A stretch of DNA of 64,000 bases from NCBI GenBank assembly GCA_011523425.1, contig WTGU01000050.1, positions 1 to 64,000 on the forward strand, read 5' to 3'. Both the position numbers and the translations under genes were made by a program. Positions 35,933-45,220 of this stretch are shown in pieces. Origin of the DNA: Alphaproteobacteria bacterium (GTDB lineage: Bacteria; Pseudomonadota; Alphaproteobacteria; UBA828). The notes below the pieces were generated by a model that saw only the letters and a list, made by a program, of their open reading frames with translations, did no database searches and was not told the origin of the DNA. Position 1 is the first letter of the stretch. Each line of letters begins with the position of its first letter.

Positions 35933-35982
35933 TTCGATAATCGAAGGAGCGGCGACATTACCGCCTCGCTGCACGCTGTCAA
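35933..35982 (-). promoter_or_regulatory. rpmG promoter and leader palindrome
   Basis: On the minus strand TTGACA (35982-35977) is followed by a 16-base spacer and TAATGT (35960-35955). Just past the expected start of transcription lies a 13-base palindrome, TTCGATAATCGAA (35933-35945). The hexamers are the closest to consensus seen in the window. Confidence 0.7.
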
Positions 35983-36036
35983 GCGGCGGCGACCGGACCC
36001 GTGCTGCCGTCGGCGGAGGGCGCTCGGCTCCCCCCG

Positions 36037-36579
36037 TCAGGCGTCCTCGAGCTTCACCAGGTCGCCGTTCTCGTCGAGGCCGATTCCGTAGTCCCGCGCC
36101 TCGTCGATGGTCTCGTCCGGCCAGTGCACCTTGCCCGGATCGGTGCCGCCGACCACGGCCAGCATGAGCGCCGTCTCGTCGCCGGCGTTGCGGAAGCCGC
36201 GGCTCGCGCCGACGGGGACCGACACGGTGTCGTAGGGCTCGAGCACCACCTCGTGCCGCTGCCCGTCGCTGTTCTGCCAGTAGATGCCCCACCTGCCGGT
36301 CAGCGGGATGAACACCTCGTTGGTCTCGTGAATGTGCAGCGAGGCGCCCTTGCCGGGGTCGGCCTTGATCAGACCGACATTGAAGTCGCGGTTGTCCGTG
36401 ATCGGCGGGAGGAGCTCCTTGTCCTCGACCACGCCGCGGCCGATGATGTTGAAGATGTCGCGCTCGTAGCCCGGAATGAGCGCATCGACGAACGCATGGG
36501 CGCTCGACTTCAGGTCCTTGAAGCGGGCGACGCGCTCGCGCTCCATGAACTCGGGGCTGACATCGATCCGTTCCACCAT
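36037..36579 (-). CDS. Cupin-domain protein
   Basis: A 180-residue single-cupin protein. Motif 1 is clear: GASLHIHETNEVFIPLTGRW, with two histidines and a glutamate as metal ligands (near residues 80-90). Motif 2 (PYDTVSVPVGASRGFRNAG) has Arg or Gly where the last metal-binding histidine usually sits, so the site is either a three-ligand one or non-catalytic. The ATG at 36579 follows AGGAGC. It lies 73 bases downstream of the PPOX gene on the same strand. Its substrate is unknown. Confidence 0.75.
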   Translation of the reverse strand: MVERIDVSPEFMERERVARFKDLKSSAHAFVDALIPGYERDIFNIIGRGVVEDKELLPPITDNRDFNVGLIKADPGKGASLHIHETNEVFIPLTGRWGIYWQNSDGQRHEVVLEPYDTVSVPVGASRGFRNAGDETALMLAVVGGTDPGKVHWPDETIDEARDYGIGLDENGDLVKLEDA

Positions 36580-36652
36580 GGCGAAGCTCCTGCTGCTGGC
36601 GCGCACACTCCGGTGCCGGTCGCGCCGGCGTCCCGTTCCCGGCAGAGCTCGG

Positions 36653-37303
36653 TCAGTAGAGCTCGGTGCGGTAGTTCTCCTCGACGAACTCGTCGGTCTC
36701 CTTGATCGTCTCCTCCGACGGCGGCTCGGCCGGCGGCGCGGTCTGCTCCAGGATCATCCGGCCGAGCGACGGCATCTCGCGGCGGTTCTGCCGGCTCTCC
36801 TCGTCCCACAGCCGCGAGCGCTTGAACGCCTTGGCGCAATGCAGGAAGGCCTCCTGCACCTCGACCCTGATGCCGACCTTCGGCTCCTTGCCGTTGACCA
36901 CGGTGGCCTGCGCCAGCGCCTCGTCGCGCACGATCGTCGCGGTGCCGTTCACGCGCAGCGTGTCGTCGAAGCCGGGAACCAGGAAGAGCAGGCCGACATT
37001 GGGGTTCTCGATGATGTTGGTCATCGTGTCGAGCCGGTTGTTGCCGGGCCGGTCCGGGATGAAGAGTGTGTTGTCGTCGATCACCTGGACGAAGCCCGGC
37101 GGATCGCCGCGCGGCGAGACGTCGGCGCGGCCGCTGGCGCCGCTGGTGCCGATGCAGAGGAAGGGCGAGCGCCGGATGAAGTCCTTGCAGTGCCGGTCCA
37201 GCGAGGGGATGCACTTCTTCACCGAGATTTCCATGGTCTCGCCCATGGTCTCGCGCAGATCGGCCTCTTCCGAATAGGTCCGTCCCTGTTCGTGCTCGTC
37301 CAT
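36653..37303 (-). CDS. Pyridoxamine 5'-phosphate oxidase-family flavoprotein
   Basis: A 216-residue split-barrel flavoprotein of the PPOX type. PFLCIGTSGASGRADVSPRG is the FMN-phosphate strand, followed by DDNTLFIPDRPGNNRLDTMTNI and NPNVGLLFLVPG. This pattern is found in the subgroup of putative FMN-dependent oxidoreductases rather than in the PdxH vitamin B6 enzyme. The electron acceptor and substrate are not known. It diverges from dnaE across 175 bases. Confidence 0.8.
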   Translation of the reverse strand: MDEHEQGRTYSEEADLRETMGETMEISVKKCIPSLDRHCKDFIRRSPFLCIGTSGASGRADVSPRGDPPGFVQVIDDNTLFIPDRPGNNRLDTMTNIIENPNVGLLFLVPGFDDTLRVNGTATIVRDEALAQATVVNGKEPKVGIRVEVQEAFLHCAKAFKRSRLWDEESRQNRREMPSLGRMILEQTAPPAEPPSEETIKETDEFVEENYRTELY

Positions 37304-37478
37304 GGCGTCCGGCTCCCCGTGCAATCGGCGGAGCGGCGAGTCTAGCAAAGCAGCGCGCGCGGGTCATCCGCGATCGGCCCCCACCGGGCCGGGGCCGACG
37401 GCGATGCGTGACGGCCGCGCCGCCCTGTGGCATCTATCGGGTTCCTCGCATCCGGCATCGAGTCGAGAAGGCAGCGCC

Positions 37479-40400
37479 ATGGCCCACGCCGATTTCGTCC
37501 ATCTCAGGGTCCGCACCGCCTACTCGCTGCTGGAAGGCGCGATCAGGCTCGACGAGCTGGTCGAGACCTGCCGCGACTGGCGCATGCCGGCCTGCGCCAT
37601 CGCCGACCGCGGCAACATGTTCGGCGCCCTCGCCTTCTCCGAGGCCTGCCGCGCGGCGGGCGTGCAGCCGATCGTCGGCTGCGACCTCGGGCTGGACTGC
37701 GGCACCGAGCAGCCAGGCCGGCAGGGCCGGGCGCCGTCGTGGCTGCTGCTGCTCGCCCAGGACGAGGCGGGCTACGGCAACCTGATGGCGCTCACCAGCG
37801 ACGCCTTTCTCGAGGGCGGCGACGGCGGGCAGCCGGCGGTGGCGCTGGAGGCACGCGCGGACGGGCTGATCGCGCTCACCGGCGGCCCGGCCGGGCCGGT
37901 CGGGCGTCTCCTCCTCGACGGCCAGGTCAAGGCTGCGCGCACGCTGCTGGCGCAGCTCGCCGCCATCTTCCCCGGCCGGCTCTATGTCGAGATCATGCGC
38001 CACGGGCTTGCGGAGGAGGAGCAGATCGAGCCGCATCTGATCGCGCTCGCCGACGAGTTCGCGCTGCCGCTGGTCGCCACCAACGATGCCTACTTCCTCC
38101 GGGCGGAGACCTACGAGGCCCACGACGCGCTCCTCTGCATCGCCCAGAACAGCCACGTCGAGGACGAGAACCGGCGGCGACTGACCCCGCAGCACCGCTT
38201 CCGCCCTGCCGACGAGATGCGGGCGCTCTTCGCCGACCTGCCGGATGCGGTCGACAACAGCCTCGCCGTGGCTCGGCGCTGCGCCGTCATGGCGCCGACG
38301 CGGGAGCCGATCCTGCCGGTCTTCGACGCCGGCGGCGGGAGCGAGGCCGACGCGCTGCGGGCCCGGGCCGAGGAGGGGCTGGAGCGTCGCCTCGACGCCC
38401 AGGCCCGGCTCGCCGGCATGGGCGAGGACGCGCGCGCGGCCGCGGCGGCGCCTTACCGCGAGCGCCTCGCCTACGAGCTCGGCGTCATCATCGAGATGCA
38501 GTTCGCCGGCTATTTCCTCATCGTCGCCGACATCGTGCACTGGGCGCGGGGGGAGGGGATCCCGGTCGGCCCCGGCCGCGGCTCGGGCGCGGGCTCCGTG
38601 GTGGCCTGGGCGCTGACCATCACCGATCTCGACCCGCTGCGCTTCGGCCTCCTGTTCGAGCGCTTCCTCAACCCCGAGCGGGTGTCGATGCCCGACTTCG
38701 ACATCGACTTCTGCCCGGACCGCCGCGACCGGGTCATCGACTACGTGTGCCGGCGCTACGGCAAGGATCGCGTCGCCCAGATCATCACCTTCGGCACGCT
38801 CCAGGCCCGCGCCGCGCTGCGCGACGTGGGCCGCGTTCTGGGCCTCGGCTTCGGCCGCGTCGACCGGCTGTGCAAGCTGGTGCCCTACAATCCGGCCAAC
38901 CCGGTAACCCTGCAGCAGGCGCTGGATACCGAGCCCCGGCTCGCGGCCGAGCGCGACGGCGACCCGGCGGTGGCGCGCCTGATCGAGATATCGCTGCAGC
39001 TCGAGGGGCTGTACCGCCACGCCTCGACCCATGCCGCGGGCATCGTGATCGGCGACCGTTCGCTCAGCGAGCTGGTGCCGCTCTACCGCGACCCGCGCGC
39101 GGAGATGCCGGCGACGCAGTTCTCCATGAAGTACGCCGAGATGACGGGGCTGGTGAAGTTCGACCTGCTGGGCCTCAAGACGCTGACCGTGCTCGATCAT
39201 GCCGAGACCATGCTGCGCGAGGCAGGAACGGAGATCGACCTCGCCCAGATCCCGCTCGACGACGAGGCGACCTACGCGCTGCTGGGCAGCGGCGCCGCCA
39301 TGGGCATCTTCCAGCTTGAGAGCGCCGGCATGAGGGACGCGCTGCGCAGCCTCAAGCCGGACTGCATCGAGGACATCATCGCCCTCGTCGCGCTCTATCG
39401 CCCCGGGCCGATGGACAACATTCCCCGCTATATCGCCTGCAAGCACGGCAGGGAGGAGCCCGACTACCTGCACCCGATGCTGACGGGCATCCTGAAGGAG
39501 ACCTTCGGCGTCATCATCTACCAGGAGCAGGTGATGGAGATCGCGAAGGTGCTCGCCGGCTACAGCCTGGGTTCGGCCGACCTCCTGCGCCGCGCCATGG
39601 GCAAGAAGATCAAGGCGGAGATGGACGCGCAGCGGGAGACGTTCGTGAACGGCGCGCTCGCGAACGGCGTCGCGCAGCCGGATGCGATCAGGATCTTCGA
39701 GCTGGTGGCGAAGTTCGCGGGCTACGGCTTCAACAAGTCCCACGCCGCGGCCTACGCGCTGGTCGCCTACCAGACCGCCTACCTCAAGGCCAATCACCCG
39801 GTCGAGTTCCTAGCCGCCTCGATGAGCCTCGAGATCAACAACACCGACCGGCTGGAGCTCTTCCGCCGGGAGCTGGAGCGGCTCGGCATTCCCCTGCTGC
39901 CGCCCGACATCAACGCTTCGCGCCCGACCTTCGCTGTCGAGCGGCAGGGCGACGGCACCGAGGCGATTCGCTACGCGCTCGGCGCGATCAGGAACGTCGG
40001 CGTGCAGGCGATGGCGGCGCTCGCCGAGGAGCGGGCCGCGAACGGGCCCTATCGCGATCCCTTCGACCTCGCCGGCCGCGTCGATCCGCAGCAGATCAAC
40101 CGCCGGCTGATCGAGAACCTGGCGAAGGCGGGCGCCTTCGACAGCCTGACGCCGAACCGCCGGCAGGTGGCGGACGGCGCCGACGTGCTGCTCGCCTTCT
40201 CCGGCGCGGCGCGGCACGGGCGCGAGCAGGCGTCGCTCTTCGACGGCGACGATGCGGCGCTCGCGCCCCGGCCGAGCCTGCCGTCGCAGGAGGAGTGGGA
40301 CCAGAACGAGAAGCTGGCCGCCGAGTACGAGGCGGTCGGCTTCTATCTCTCCGCCCATCCGCTGGATTCCTACGAGGCGGCGCTCGCGGGCCTCTCGATC

Positions 40401-40940
40401 ACGCCCGCCGCGCAGGTGGCGCAGCAGGCCAGGGAAGGGGTCACGCGCTTCCGCCTGGCGGGCGTGGTGCTGTCGGTCAGGGAGCGCGGGCCCGGCTCGC
40501 GGCGCTACGCCTTCATCCAGCTCTCCGACCCGAGCGGCAGCTTCGAGGTGGCGGCCTTCCGCGAGACCTACGGCGACGGCCGCGGCATGCTCGAGACGGG
40601 CCGGCACGTCATGGTCACCGCCCAGGCCCGCATCGAGGGCGAGGAGGTCAAGCTCTCGGCGCAGAGCTTCGACGACCTGGATGCCCGGCTGGCGCGCGGC
40701 ATGAGCGGGCTCGCGGTGTACCTGGACGACCCGGCCGCGCTGGAGCCGCTGGATGCGATCCTCGCCGGCCGTTCGGCGGGCAGCGGCCGCATCGCGCTCT
40801 TCGTCGAGACCGGCGAGGCCTGCACCGTGGAGATCGAGCTGCCGGGCGCCTACGAGATGAGCCCCGCGCTCGGCAGCGAGATCGCCGCGCTCGCCGGGGT
40901 CTCGTCTGTCCGCGAGCTCGCGCCGGCCCGCGCCGGCTGA
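37479..40940 (+). CDS. dnaE: DNA polymerase III alpha subunit
   Basis: A 1153-residue replicative polymerase. The catalytic aspartates are in PDFDIDF (Asp406 and Asp408) and in LVKFDLLGLKTL further on. The order is PHP domain (from HLRVRTAYSLLEGA), palm/thumb/fingers, helix-hairpin-helix region (YRHASTHAAGI through FNKSHAAAYALV) and C-terminal OB fold (FRLAGVVLSVRERG). The PHP start has RTA in place of the HSD-type metal ligands, so it is probably not a nuclease. The ATG at 37479, after GAGAAGG, is chosen because homology starts at once. It adds nucleotides in the holoenzyme at the fork. Confidence 0.95.
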   Translation: MAHADFVHLRVRTAYSLLEGAIRLDELVETCRDWRMPACAIADRGNMFGALAFSEACRAAGVQPIVGCDLGLDCGTEQPGRQGRAPSWLLLLAQDEAGYGNLMALTSDAFLEGGDGGQPAVALEARADGLIALTGGPAGPVGRLLLDGQVKAARTLLAQLAAIFPGRLYVEIMRHGLAEEEQIEPHLIALADEFALPLVATNDAYFLRAETYEAHDALLCIAQNSHVEDENRRRLTPQHRFRPADEMRALFADLPDAVDNSLAVARRCAVMAPTREPILPVFDAGGGSEADALRARAEEGLERRLDAQARLAGMGEDARAAAAAPYRERLAYELGVIIEMQFAGYFLIVADIVHWARGEGIPVGPGRGSGAGSVVAWALTITDLDPLRFGLLFERFLNPERVSMPDFDIDFCPDRRDRVIDYVCRRYGKDRVAQIITFGTLQARAALRDVGRVLGLGFGRVDRLCKLVPYNPANPVTLQQALDTEPRLAAERDGDPAVARLIEISLQLEGLYRHASTHAAGIVIGDRSLSELVPLYRDPRAEMPATQFSMKYAEMTGLVKFDLLGLKTLTVLDHAETMLREAGTEIDLAQIPLDDEATYALLGSGAAMGIFQLESAGMRDALRSLKPDCIEDIIALVALYRPGPMDNIPRYIACKHGREEPDYLHPMLTGILKETFGVIIYQEQVMEIAKVLAGYSLGSADLLRRAMGKKIKAEMDAQRETFVNGALANGVAQPDAIRIFELVAKFAGYGFNKSHAAAYALVAYQTAYLKANHPVEFLAASMSLEINNTDRLELFRRELERLGIPLLPPDINASRPTFAVERQGDGTEAIRYALGAIRNVGVQAMAALAEERAANGPYRDPFDLAGRVDPQQINRRLIENLAKAGAFDSLTPNRRQVADGADVLLAFSGAARHGREQASLFDGDDAALAPRPSLPSQEEWDQNEKLAAEYEAVGFYLSAHPLDSYEAALAGLSITPAAQVAQQAREGVTRFRLAGVVLSVRERGPGSRRYAFIQLSDPSGSFEVAAFRETYGDGRGMLETGRHVMVTAQARIEGEEVKLSAQSFDDLDARLARGMSGLAVYLDDPAALEPLDAILAGRSAGSGRIALFVETGEACTVEIELPGAYEMSPALGSEIAALAGVSSVRELAPARAG

Positions 40941-40987
40941 GCGGCGCTCGCGCTCTTCCGCGCTCTCGGGCACGGGCCGCTCGGGCC

Positions 40988-41038
40988 TTGCGTGCCGGGG
41001 GCAGCGGCGCTATCAAGCCCGCACCTGCCTTGGGCAGG
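40988..41038 (+). promoter_or_regulatory. rpsB: rpsB operon promoter and 5'-terminal hairpin
   Basis: TTGCGT (40988-40993), a 17-base spacer and TATCAA (41011-41016) form a good sigma-70 promoter. A hairpin CCTGCC-TTG-GGCAGG (41024-41038) starts where transcription should begin and would cap the 5' end of a roughly 115-base leader. Confidence 0.6.
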
Positions 41039-41137
41039 AATTCACACGCGGAAGACGGCACCCCATGGCGTGCCGATCCGGTGCCCGGCCAGACCGGGGC
41101 ATGATCCGCGGAGGACGAACCGGAGAAAGGACGACCA

Positions 41138-42169
41138 ATGGCTCTGCCAGAGTTCACCATGCGCCAGCTTCTCGAAGCCGGCGTGCATTTCGGGCATCAG
41201 ACCAGACGCTGGAATCCGAAGATGCGCCCCTATCTGTTCGGCGCGCGGAACGGCGTTCACGTCATCGACCTGCAGCAGACGGTGCCGCTGCTCCATCAGG
41301 CGCTGGTGGCGCTGCGCGACGCTGCCGCAGGCGGCGGGCGCATCCTCTTCGTCGGGACCAAGCGCCAGGCGTCCCGGCCGATCGCCGACACGGCGCGCCG
41401 CTGTGGCCAGTACTACGTCAACCACCGCTGGCTCGGCGGGATGCTGACGAACTGGAAGGCCATATCGGGCTCGATCAAGACGCTGGCCGACCTGGAGGCC
41501 ACGCTCGCCGACGAATCCGCCGGCCTGACCAAGAAGGAGATGCTGCAGCTCGTGCGCCGGCGCAACAAGCTGGAGCTCGCGCTCGGCGGCATCCGCGAGA
41601 TGGGCGGCGTGCCCGACCTGCTGGTGGTCATCGACACCAACAAGGAGGACATCGCGATCCTGGAGGCGCGCAAGCTGGGAATCCCGGTCGTCGCCATCAT
41701 CGACAGCAACTGCGACCCGGACCTCATCACCTATCCGGTTCCCGGCAACGACGACGCGATCCGCGCGATCAACCTCTACTGCGACCTGTTCGCGCGCGCG
41801 ATCATCGACGGCCTGCAGGAGGAGCTCGCCGCCTCGGGCGCCGATATCGGCGCCGCCGAGGAAGGGCTGGCCGAGAACCTGCCGCCGTCCGAAGGGGATG
41901 GGTCGAAGGAGTCGCCGGCCGAGGCGGAGACGCCCGCCGCGGCGGACGCGCCCGTTGCGGCCGAGGAGGCGTCTGCGGCCGAAGAGGCGCCTGCGACGCC
42001 CGCGGATACGCCTGCCGCTGCCGACGGGGCCTCGGAGGGGGCGCCGCCACCGGAGGCCGAGGCCGCAGCCGATGCGCCCGCCGAGGCGGAAACCGCAGCC
42101 GAAGCGCCTGCCGATGCACCCGCAGAAGCGCCGGAGGGCGGCGACAAGGAACTGGCGGCGGGCGCGTGA
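41138..42169 (+). CDS. rpsB: 30S ribosomal protein S2 with long C-terminal extension
   Basis: A 343-residue S2. The core (to about residue 235) is typical: [41 protein letters not shown] and [15 protein letters not shown]. The last 100 or so residues form an acidic Ala/Glu/Pro-rich tail of low complexity, longer than the ~240-residue E. coli protein by that amount. S2 is a late-binding protein of the small subunit needed for S1 attachment. It leads the rpsB-tsf-pyrH-frr-uppS block. Confidence 0.95.
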   Translation: MALPEFTMRQLLEAGVHFGHQTRRWNPKMRPYLFGARNGVHVIDLQQTVPLLHQALVALRDAAAGGGRILFVGTKRQASRPIADTARRCGQYYVNHRWLGGMLTNWKAISGSIKTLADLEATLADESAGLTKKEMLQLVRRRNKLELALGGIREMGGVPDLLVVIDTNKEDIAILEARKLGIPVVAIIDSNCDPDLITYPVPGNDDAIRAINLYCDLFARAIIDGLQEELAASGADIGAAEEGLAENLPPSEGDGSKESPAEAETPAAADAPVAAEEASAAEEAPATPADTPAAADGASEGAPPPEAEAAADAPAEAETAAEAPADAPAEAPEGGDKELAAGA

Positions 42170-42198
42170 GCGCGCCTTACACCGGGGAGTAGCGAACG

Positions 42199-43125
42199 AT
42201 GGCTCAGATCACGGCCGCGCTGGTCAAGCAGCTGCGCGACAAGACTGGCGCCGGCATGATGGATTGCAAGAAGGCGCTGACGGAAACCGGCGGCGACCTG
42301 GAGGCGGCGGTCGACTGGCTGCGCAAGACCGGCCTCGCCCAGGCCCAGCGCAAGGCCGGCCGCACCGCGGCCGAAGGGCTGATCGGGATGGCCTCGGGCC
42401 CGGGCAGGGCGGCGCTGGTCGAGATCAACGCCGAGACCGACTTCGTGGCCCGGAACGGCGATTTCCAGACCGTGGTGCGCGAGGTCGCCCGGCTCGCGCT
42501 CGACTGCGATGGCGACCTCGACCGCCTGTCCCAGGCGCCCTACCCGGAGACCGGCCGAACCGTCGCCGAAGAGATCACCAATCTCGTCGCGACCATCGGC
42601 GAGAACATCCAGCTCAGGCGGACCGCGGTGCTCTCCGTGCCGACCGGCGTCGTCGGCCACTACGTGCACATGGCCGCGACCGAGGGGCTGGGGCGGCTCG
42701 GCACGTTGGTCGCCCTCGAATCGCCGGCGCCGGCCGAGAGCCTGGAGCGTCCGGCCCATCAGCTCGCCATGCACGTCGCGGCCGCGAGCCCGCAGGCGGT
42801 CTCGCGCGAGTCGCTCGATCAGGCGACGGTCGAGCGCGAGCGCGCCGTGCTGGCCGAGCAGGCGCGCGCCGAGGGCAAGCCCGAGAAGATCATCGAGAAG
42901 ATGATCGAGGGCAGGCTGCGGAAGTTCTTCGAGGATGTCGTTCTGCTCGAGCAGACCTGGGTCATCGACGGCGAGAGCCGGGTGAAGTCGGTGCTGGACG
43001 AGCTGGCCGGAACCCTCGATGCGCCGGTGACCGTGACCGGGTTCGTGCGCTACCAGCTCGGCGAGGGGATCGAACGGGAGAGCACGGACTTCGCGGCCGA
43101 GGTCGCCGCGCAGCTCGGCTCCTGA
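42199..43125 (+). CDS. tsf: Elongation factor Ts
   Basis: A 308-residue EF-Ts, which recycles EF-Tu by releasing GDP. The N-terminal [12 protein letters not shown] (residues 16-27) and TDFVARN (near residue 80) are the conserved EF-Tu contact motifs; the two core subdomains and coiled coil follow ([23 protein letters not shown]). The start is 29 bases after the rpsB stop, as usual. Confidence 0.97.
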   Translation: MAQITAALVKQLRDKTGAGMMDCKKALTETGGDLEAAVDWLRKTGLAQAQRKAGRTAAEGLIGMASGPGRAALVEINAETDFVARNGDFQTVVREVARLALDCDGDLDRLSQAPYPETGRTVAEEITNLVATIGENIQLRRTAVLSVPTGVVGHYVHMAATEGLGRLGTLVALESPAPAESLERPAHQLAMHVAAASPQAVSRESLDQATVERERAVLAEQARAEGKPEKIIEKMIEGRLRKFFEDVVLLEQTWVIDGESRVKSVLDELAGTLDAPVTVTGFVRYQLGEGIERESTDFAAEVAAQLGS

Positions 43126-43153
43126 GCGCCCGGCCGCAACGCAGGAGCCCGCC

Positions 43154-43879
43154 ATGACAGCCCTTCCCGCCTTCAGGCGCATCCTGCTCAAGATCTCGGG
43201 CGAGGCGCTGAGGGGGGATGCGCCCTACGGCATCGACGGGGCGGCGGTGGAGCGGCTGGCCGGCGAGATCGCCGAGGTCCACGAACGCGGTGTCGAGGTG
43301 TGCGCCGTGGTCGGCGGCGGCAACATCTTCCGCGGCTCGTCGGACGACGCGGCCGGCATGGAGCGGGCGACCGCCGACTACATCGGCATGCTGGCGACCG
43401 TGATGAACGCCGTCGCCATGCAGCACGCGCTGGAGCGGCTGGGCAAGGCGACGCGGGTCCTCTCGGCGCTGCCGATCGCGCCGGTCTGCGAGCCCTACAT
43501 CCGCCGGCGCGGGCAGCGCCACCTGGAGAAGGGGCGGATCGTCCTCTTCGCCGGCGGCACCGGCAATCCCTTCTTCACCACCGATACCGCAGCCGCGCTC
43601 AGGGCGGCGGAGATGGGCTGCGACGCGCTGCTCAAGGGAACCAAGGTCGACGGCGTCTATGCCGCCGATCCCGAGGTCGATGCCGGCGCCTCGCGCTTCG
43701 AGCGGCTCTCCTACATGGACGTGCTGTCCAAGGACCTGAAGGCCATGGACGCGTCGGCGATCTCGCTGGCACGCGAGAACGCGATTCCGATTGTGGTATT
43801 CTCCATCCGTCGGAAGGGCGGACTTGCCGCCGTGCTGGACGGCAACGGGCCCTTCACCGTCATCTCCGACGAGGGCTGA
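43154..43879 (+). CDS. pyrH: UMP kinase
   Basis: A 241-residue bacterial UMP kinase, which makes UDP from UMP and is normally hexameric and UTP-regulated. [11 protein letters not shown] at the start, [10 protein letters not shown] and [20 protein letters not shown] are the conserved nucleotide- and phosphate-binding loops. Gene order after tsf is the widespread one. Confidence 0.97.
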   Translation: MTALPAFRRILLKISGEALRGDAPYGIDGAAVERLAGEIAEVHERGVEVCAVVGGGNIFRGSSDDAAGMERATADYIGMLATVMNAVAMQHALERLGKATRVLSALPIAPVCEPYIRRRGQRHLEKGRIVLFAGGTGNPFFTTDTAAALRAAEMGCDALLKGTKVDGVYAADPEVDAGASRFERLSYMDVLSKDLKAMDASAISLARENAIPIVVFSIRRKGGLAAVLDGNGPFTVISDEG

Positions 43880-43883
43880 CGCG

Positions 43884-44441
43884 ATGGCCGATCCTGACCT
43901 TGACGATCTTGAACGCCGCATGAACGGCGCCGTCGAGGTCCTGCGGAGGGAGCTGGCAGGGCTGCGGACCGGGCGCGCGTCGCTGAGCCTGCTGGAGCCC
44001 ATCACCGTCGAGGCGTACGAGACGGAGATGCCGCTCAACCAGCTCGCCACCATCAACATACCGGAGCCCCGCATGCTCACCGTCCAGGTCTGGGACAGGA
44101 GCCAGGTGAAGGCGGTGGAGAGGGCGATCCGCTCGTCGGATCTCGGGCTCAACCCGATCGTCGACGGCCAGTCGCTCCGCATCCCGATTCCGGAGCTGAA
44201 CGAGGAACGCCGCCGCGAACTCGCCAAAGTTGCCGCGAAGTATGCCGAGCAGGCCAAGGTGGCGGCGCGGAACGTCCGGCGCGACGGCATGGACCAGCTC
44301 AAGAAGATGGAACGCGCCGGCGATCTGGGCGAGGACGAATCGCGGCTGTGGGCATCGGAGATCCAGGAGATGACCGACGGCATCGTCGAGAAGCTGACCG
44401 AGATGTTCGAGGCCAAGGAACGCGAGATCATGCAGGTCTAG
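43884..44441 (+). CDS. frr: Ribosome recycling factor
   Basis: A 185-residue ribosome recycling factor, which with EF-G splits post-termination ribosomes. [19 protein letters not shown] and [14 protein letters not shown], then [25 protein letters not shown], are family landmarks. The ATG at 43884 lies four bases after the pyrH stop. Confidence 0.97.
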   Translation: MADPDLDDLERRMNGAVEVLRRELAGLRTGRASLSLLEPITVEAYETEMPLNQLATINIPEPRMLTVQVWDRSQVKAVERAIRSSDLGLNPIVDGQSLRIPIPELNEERRRELAKVAAKYAEQAKVAARNVRRDGMDQLKKMERAGDLGEDESRLWASEIQEMTDGIVEKLTEMFEAKEREIMQV

Positions 44442-44443
44442 AC

Positions 44444-45175
44444 ATGGCGCTCGCGCAGTCACTCGACGGAGAGAGCGCGGCTCTCCATGTCGGCATCATT
44501 CTGGACGGCAACGGGCGCTGGGCGCGGGCGCGCGGCCTGCCGCGAACCGCAGGGCACCGGCGCGGCGCCGAGGTCGTGCGGACGATCCTCAAGGGCTGCC
44601 CCGCCCGCGGGGTTCGCTATCTCACCATCTACGCCTTCTCCTCCGAGAACTGGAAGCGCCCCGTCGGCGAGGTCGCGGACCTCATGGGGCTGCTGCGCCT
44701 CTACCTCCGGCGCGAGGTCGCCGATCTGCGCGGCAACGGCGTGCGCATTGCCTTCATCGGCGACCGCTCGCGGCTGAGCGCGGAGATCAACGCCCTGATC
44801 TGCGAGGCCGAGGAGAGCACCCGGCACAACGCCGAGCTGACGCTCACGGTCGCGCTCAACTATGGCGGGCGGCAGGAGATCGTCGATGCCGTCCGCCGCA
44901 TCGCCGAGCAGGTCCGCGACGGCGCGCTCGATCCGGACGCGCTCTCCGAGGAGACGTTCCAGCATCACCTCCAGACCCGCGACCTGCCGGACCTCGACCT
45001 GGTGATCCGCACCAGCGGCGAGCAGCGCCTCAGTAACTTCCTGCTGTGGCAGTCGGCCTATACCGAGCTCGTCTTCGTGCCGACCCTCTGGCCCGACTTC
45101 ACCCTCGACCATCTGGATCGGGCGATCGGCGAGTTCCAGCGCCGCGAGCGCCGCTACGGCGGGGCGCGCGGGTAG
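44444..45175 (+). CDS. uppS: Undecaprenyl diphosphate synthase (di-trans,poly-cis)
   Basis: A 243-residue cis-prenyltransferase that makes the C55 carrier lipid for peptidoglycan and other envelope polymers. HVGIILDGNGRWARARG carries the catalytic Asp21; TIYAFSSENWKRP and RTSGEQRLSNFLLWQ are the other conserved blocks. It starts two bases after frr. The usual followers cdsA, dxr, rseP and bamA are missing; an amidase gene comes next. Confidence 0.96.
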   Translation: MALAQSLDGESAALHVGIILDGNGRWARARGLPRTAGHRRGAEVVRTILKGCPARGVRYLTIYAFSSENWKRPVGEVADLMGLLRLYLRREVADLRGNGVRIAFIGDRSRLSAEINALICEAEESTRHNAELTLTVALNYGGRQEIVDAVRRIAEQVRDGALDPDALSEETFQHHLQTRDLPDLDLVIRTSGEQRLSNFLLWQSAYTELVFVPTLWPDFTLDHLDRAIGEFQRRERRYGGARG

Positions 45176-45220
45176 GCCCCGGGCGACCGGTGCGGTGCGG
45201 CGCGTGACAGCCGGCCGGCG

